Shown one piece after another: positions 15,463 through 18,328 of a stretch of 18,328 bases of DNA. The notes below the pieces were generated by a model. The model was not told the origin of the DNA, did not search any database, and worked only from the letters and a program-made list of their open reading frames with translations. Position numbers and translations under genes: made by a program. Position 1 is the first letter of the stretch. Every line of letters begins with the position of its first letter. Source of the DNA: Candidatus Omnitrophota bacterium. Its GTDB lineage: Bacteria > Omnitrophota > Gorgyraeia > Duberdicusellales > 4484-171. The stretch spans positions 1-18,328 of the forward strand of contig JAMWDA010000011.1 of assembly GCA_023818995.1 (NCBI GenBank). Reading direction: 5' to 3'.

Positions 15463-16611
15463 CTAAAAACTGGGCTCAATACAAAAAGTTCTATAACGAA
15501 GAGAATTTTTTAATCCCCCCCAAAGGAAATAAAGGTTAGTTAAATACTTCATTTTAGCAAATTCAAACCATTTGTTGTATGGCTTTATATTAAAAGCTGT
15601 TCTAAAAAACCTGAATGCAAAAAACAAAAATAAAGGTAAAGATACCCAAGCTAATATACTCATTATCAAGGAAGGGAAAAATACCCATTGGAGGATAAAG
15701 AAAAATAACGTAAGTAATCCAAATATATGCATAAGATGAAAATTACCAAGATAGATAAATCCTTTAATAAAACTGGGGAACTTTACAATATAATGGTTAG
15801 GGTATCTACCTATAAACTGCAAGATTATTTCCATATAAGGTTTAGAGTGGGTAGCTAATAAAGGAGGGTGTGCTTCTCCATAAGAACGCCAAACTTTAAG
15901 AAGGCTCTTTAAATCTGCTCTATGCATATGCTCTACAGATGCAGAAGGTAAAAAATAAAATTTCCACTCCTTTTTTCTTGCTCTTATACCAAAATCTATA
16001 TCCTCACCGGTAGGTAAATCCCAAAATTTTCGTTGATTATCCTCTACCGCCTCTTTTCTATAGGCTACATTAGCAGTAACAAAAAAGTAAGCGCGATGCC
16101 CACATATTTGGGTAGGAGTATAATCATCTAATTGGGGATAGTAGCCCTCTTGTAAATTACCGTATCGCCAGGATACACGATTGAATCCAAAAGCTTCACA
16201 ATAAATCTCTACCAAATTATCTTTATCTACTCTTAAAGTAAAAATTTCCCCTCCTACAGCACCAATTTTTTTATCTTTCTCAAAAATTTTAAGCATCTTG
16301 TAAATCCAATCTCTGCAGGGTGCACAATCACCATCAGTAAAGAATATAAATTCACCTTTTGCTTGCTTGAGTGCTTCTGTGCGAGCAAAACCAGGAGAAG
16401 GGCAATTAGGTATCTCCACAAGCTTTATAAAAGGATAACGCCTTATTTGTTCTTTAATAATCTCAACTGTGCCATCTCTACTTCCTCCATCAGCAAAAAC
16501 TATCTCCCAAGAATCTCTAGGATAATCTATCTTCATAAGATAATCTAAGGTAGTAGTTATCGTGCGGGCAGCATTCCTTACAGGAACGATTATTGATACA
16601 AATGGTAGCAT
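15463..16611 (-). CDS. Family 2 glycosyltransferase, membrane-anchored
   Basis: This GT-A fold, processive-type glycosyltransferase transfers sugar from a nucleotide-sugar. The N-terminal VSIIVPVRNAARTI and FADGGSRDGT motifs bind the nucleotide. FTDGDCAP (about residue 92) holds the metal-binding DxD, and GEDIDFGIRARK (about 208) is the ED-type catalytic region. Two to three C-terminal transmembrane helices (about residues 295–350) anchor it to the inner membrane. A role in polysaccharide or glycolipid synthesis is likely; donor and acceptor are unknown. I chose ATG 16611 (382 residues), with GGAGG five bases upstream. The frame stays open for 21 codons further, but that part runs into the tRNA-Asp gene and is not coding. 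No other sugar genes adjoin. Confidence 0.9.
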   Translation of the reverse strand: MLPFVSIIVPVRNAARTITTTLDYLMKIDYPRDSWEIVFADGGSRDGTVEIIKEQIRRYPFIKLVEIPNCPSPGFARTEALKQAKGEFIFFTDGDCAPCRDWIYKMLKIFEKDKKIGAVGGEIFTLRVDKDNLVEIYCEAFGFNRVSWRYGNLQEGYYPQLDDYTPTQICGHRAYFFVTANVAYRKEAVEDNQRKFWDLPTGEDIDFGIRARKKEWKFYFLPSASVEHMHRADLKSLLKVWRSYGEAHPPLLATHSKPYMEIILQFIGRYPNHYIVKFPSFIKGFIYLGNFHLMHIFGLLTLFFFILQWVFFPSLIMSILAWVSLPLFLFFAFRFFRTAFNIKPYNKWFEFAKMKYLTNLYFLWGGLKNSLRYRTFCIEPSF

Positions 16612-16643
16612 CACCACCTCCTCTTTGATTATAAAATAAAAAA

Positions 16644-16719
16644 CGGGGTCGATGGGATTTGAACCCACGCTCACCTGATCGACAGTCAGGGGACTTAAAC
16701 CAGACTAATCGACGACCCC
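16644..16719 (-). tRNA. tRNA-Asp (anticodon GTC)
   Basis: Cloverleaf: acceptor GGGGTCG/CGACCCC, anticodon arm CCTGA–CTGTCGA–TCAGG, T arm GTGGG–TTCAAAT–CCCAT. The discriminator is G, as expected for Asp, and CCA is not encoded. The six-T run directly after the 3' end may help end transcription or simply be the trailer. It is the last tRNA of the cluster, 32 bases before the glycosyltransferase. Confidence 0.96.
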
Positions 16720-16739
16720 GATTATTTCTTTAACTTTAA

Positions 16740-16813
16740 TGGGCGCAAGAGGAGTCGAACCTCTCACCTCAACGATGTCAACGTTGCGCTCTAACCAGCT
16801 GAGCTATGCGCCC
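16740..16813 (-). tRNA. tRNA-Val (anticodon GAC)
   Basis: Cloverleaf: acceptor GGGCGCA/TGCGCCC, D arm GCTC/GAGC, anticodon arm CAACG–TTGACAT–CGTTG giving GAC, T arm GAGAGG–TTCGACT–CCTCT region. The discriminator is A and CCA is not encoded. Confidence 0.96.
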
Positions 16814-16825
16814 AAATTTATTAAG

Positions 16826-16911
16826 TGGGCGAGGAGGGAGTCGAACCCTCACGCCCCTCACGGGACATGGGATTTTAAGTCCCAGGCGTCTGCCTATTCC
16901 GCCACTCGCCC
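16826..16911 (-). tRNA. tRNA-Leu (anticodon TAA)
   Basis: This is an 86-base class II tRNA with a long variable arm (TGTCCC…GGGGCG region). The acceptor is GGGCGAG/CTCGCCC. The anticodon arm TGGGA–CTTAAAA–TCCCA gives TAA for UUA codons. The discriminator is A and CCA is not encoded. Confidence 0.96.
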
Positions 16912-16937
16912 ACTATTTAAATAAAATCCACTCACCT

Positions 16938-17012
16938 TGGAGGCGGCGAGCGGATTTGAACCGCTGAATAATGGTTTTGCAGACCACTGCCTTGCCACTT
17001 GGCTACGCCGCC
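16938..17012 (-). tRNA. tRNA-Cys (anticodon GCA)
   Basis: Cloverleaf: acceptor GGCGGCG/CGCCGCC, anticodon arm GTGGT–CTGCAAA–ACCAT giving GCA, T arm AGCGG–TTCAAAT–CCGCT. The discriminator is T, the Cys identity base. It is followed by an encoded CCA, unlike the other four tRNAs here. It begins 15 bases after rpoZ, so the cluster is probably read from the yicC–gmk–rpoZ transcript. Confidence 0.96.
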
Positions 17013-17027
17013 AAATCTTTAAACTCC

Positions 17028-17234
17028 TTACTTTTTATCTTTCTTTACTCTTATCTTTCTTTCCTTAATTTCTTCTAAAGCGGTATCAATAACTTTTTCT
17101 TTTGGTTTATCAATTAAAGGCTTCTCTCCTTCGGCAAGACTTCTTGCTCTTTGGGCAACCAAAGCAGTTAACCTATAAATAGAACCATTACTAGCTTCTA
17201 ATAGCTTTTCTAAGGGCACATAATCGTTCTTCAT
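17028..17234 (-). CDS. rpoZ: DNA-directed RNA polymerase omega subunit
   Basis: Omega helps beta-prime fold and assemble into RNA polymerase. The protein is short at 68 residues. It shows the family core YRLTALVAQRARSLAEGEKPLIDKPKEK, then ALEEIKERKIRV and a Lys-rich tail. The start ATG has AAGGAG upstream within the end of gmk, and the gene begins 2 bases after the gmk stop. The yicC–gmk–rpoZ order is a widely conserved arrangement and confirms the call. Confidence 0.93.
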   Translation of the reverse strand: MKNDYVPLEKLLEASNGSIYRLTALVAQRARSLAEGEKPLIDKPKEKVIDTALEEIKERKIRVKKDKK

Positions 17235-17236
17235 CT

Positions 17237-17818
17237 CTATTCTCTCCTTATACTTTCTGCTATTAGAATTGCTTCTAAAAATTTTAAAGAACTTCTCAAA
17301 TTTTCATTTATAATTAAATAATCATATTTTTTTATAAATTGCAACTCTTTTTTTGCTAAATTTATTCTTTTCTTAATAATATCTTTCTTTTCTGCTCTTT
17401 TTTTTAATCTTTCATAAAGAACATTTTTATTGGGCACACTTATAAAAATATTAACTAATTTATTATTTTTTATTATTTTCTTTAAATACATCCCTCCTTT
17501 TACATCAATACATAATATTAAATTTTTACCTAATTTTTTTGCTTTTGTCAAAAAATATTTTGGTGTTCCATAATAATCCCCTAAAATATTTTGATATTCC
17601 CAAAAAAAATTCTTATCTTTTAATTTTAAAAATTTTTCCCGTGACACAAAAAAATAATCCCCCCCCTCCTTCTCCCCTCTCCTCTTCTTACGGGTAGTAA
17701 AAGACACTGTTCTTATAAAATTATTTTTGATAAATTTTCTTAAAAAAAGTTTTTTTAAAAGAGTGGTTTTACCTGCTCCTGATGGTCCAGAAATGATAAA
17801 AATTTTAGATAACTTCAT
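17237..17818 (-). CDS. gmk: Guanylate kinase
   Basis: This enzyme phosphorylates GMP to GDP with ATP. It has 193 residues from ATG 17818. The Walker A is FIISGPSGAGKTTLL near the N-terminus. The GMP-binding part SFTTRKKRRGEKEGGDYFFVS and WEYQNILGDYYGTPKYF are intact. The adenosine-lid region and the final YDYLIINENL, with its usual Asn, follow. The ATG overlaps the yicC stop (ATGA). An in-frame start at 17878 would add 20 residues that overlap yicC and are not part of the family. The gene is far richer in A+T and in Lys/Ile/Asn codons than its neighbours: hand counts of three 60-base lines (17281, 17401 and 17461 onward) give 6, 11 and 10 G+C. Confidence 0.95.
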   Translation of the reverse strand: MKLSKIFIISGPSGAGKTTLLKKLFLRKFIKNNFIRTVSFTTRKKRRGEKEGGDYFFVSREKFLKLKDKNFFWEYQNILGDYYGTPKYFLTKAKKLGKNLILCIDVKGGMYLKKIIKNNKLVNIFISVPNKNVLYERLKKRAEKKDIIKKRINLAKKELQFIKKYDYLIINENLRSSLKFLEAILIAESIRRE

Positions 17819-18328
17819 TCTATATTCTGCGCCTGTTCTCTTATGCGCTCTAAATAACTCTTCGCTCTCACCAACCACCAGGCTACTTTAGTCATTTTTA
17901 TTTTGCTAGAAGCAGAATTAAGTTCTCTTAGAATCTCCTGAGTCAAAAAATCAATCTCCTTACCTTTTACTCCTTGAGAATTAGAGAATATTGTTTTCTC
18001 TAACTTATTGATATAGAATGAGATAAGTGCTATTTCCTCCGCTATGTCTTTGTTACCATTTTCTTCTTCACTGTGAGGAAATTTTACCTTTTTTATTCTC
18101 TCTATATTAGAGAATATTTTCTTTAAATTTTTAATTATCTCTTTCTTTATTGCTTCTCCTTGCTTCTTTTTAGAAGCAACCAACTTGTCCAGTGCTTCCT
18201 TAAATACGGACAATATAACCGTATCATCTCTATCTTCTTCTTCTATACGAATGATCCCCGGTAAAAGCAAAAGATTATTTACTATACTCGTATGAGAAAT
18301 ATGAAGCATTTTTTCTATTTTCCTTATT
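17815..18328 (-). CDS. YicC/YloC-family endoribonuclease, C-terminal part (5' end outside window)
   Basis: The visible 170 residues are the C-terminal part of a YicC-type protein, a stress-linked endoribonuclease in bacteria. The domain ends with KEIDFLTQEILRELNSASSK and YLERIREQAQNIE, close to the family consensus (DFL.QE..RE.NT..SK and ERIREQ.QN.E). DIAEEIALISFYINKLEKTI matches the family region with DI.EE..RL..H. The frame is open to the window edge, so the gene starts beyond 18328. An ATG at 18309 is internal (preceded in frame by IRKIEK). It overlaps gmk by four bases. Confidence 0.9.
   Translation of the reverse strand, partial: IRKIEKMLHISHTSIVNNLLLLPGIIRIEEEDRDDTVILSVFKEALDKLVASKKKQGEAIKKEIIKNLKKIFSNIERIKKVKFPHSEEENGNKDIAEEIALISFYINKLEKTIFSNSQGVKGKEIDFLTQEILRELNSASSKIKMTKVAWWLVRAKSYLERIREQAQNIE

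Noticed and set aside
16612..16674. N-terminal extension of the glycosyltransferase
   Set aside because: The extra 21 codons run into the tRNA-Asp gene. ATG 16611 has GGAGG at proper distance.
16739..16924. Plus-strand open frame of 61 codons across the tRNA cluster
   Set aside because: It is antisense to two tRNA genes and spurious.
1..18328. CRISPR array, insertion sequence, prophage or toxin-antitoxin genes
   Set aside because: I found no regularly spaced repeats, transposase or integrase-like proteins, or terminal repeats by reading both strands.

Overview
This 18.3 kb window comes from a low-G+C bacterium. Every recognisable gene lies on the minus strand, so the text reads from high to low coordinate. 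The gene set is bacterial: PyrR with its RNA attenuator, a half-size TauE, YicC–Gmk–RpoZ, and bacterial tRNAs. The ATPase is a bacterial A/V-type with a DUF2764 gene, as in Chlamydiae, spirochetes and Bacteroidetes. The phylum cannot be fixed from this window. An uncultivated lineage with a reduced or decaying accessory genome would fit, but that is a guess.

Right block (about 16.6–18.3 kb): the end of a yicC-type endoribonuclease gene runs off the window edge. It overlaps gmk by four bases. Then come rpoZ and four tRNA genes (Cys, Leu, Val, Asp), followed by a membrane-anchored family 2 glycosyltransferase and a half-length TauE/SafE permease. gmk is strikingly A+T-rich compared with its neighbours.

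Middle block (about 9.1–15.1 kb): a pyrimidine operon starts at a near-consensus sigma-70 promoter (TTGACA, 17 bases, TATATT). Its leader carries a textbook PyrR-binding hairpin and an intrinsic terminator. The order is pyrR, pyrB, pyrC, a Mut7-C/zinc-ribbon protein, endonuclease Q (a PHP-fold repair nuclease), a flavodoxin-like protein, tRNA-Arg(CCG) and pyrF.

ATPase block (about 2.5–9.1 kb): atpE, a DUF2764 gene, atpA, atpB, atpD and atpI follow pyrF after 21 bases. No terminator or promoter is evident between them. pyrR to atpI may therefore be one transcript of about 12.5 kb under pyrimidine-responsive attenuation. The proteolipid gene atpK, normally next after atpI, is absent. A 333-base gene-free stretch lies in its place.

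Left block (1–2.2 kb): an acyl carrier protein gene, a class I HMG-CoA-reductase-like gene and a 7TM sensor-kinase gene form a former operon, and all three are damaged. The carrier protein and the reductase each have a TAA where an alignable Glu codon would stand. The reductase also has frameshifts and an internal deletion. The kinase has a frameshift in a run of seven T (A on the plus strand). This is the most unusual part of the window: a decaying carrier-protein/reductase locus next to an ATPase operon that lacks its c-ring gene.
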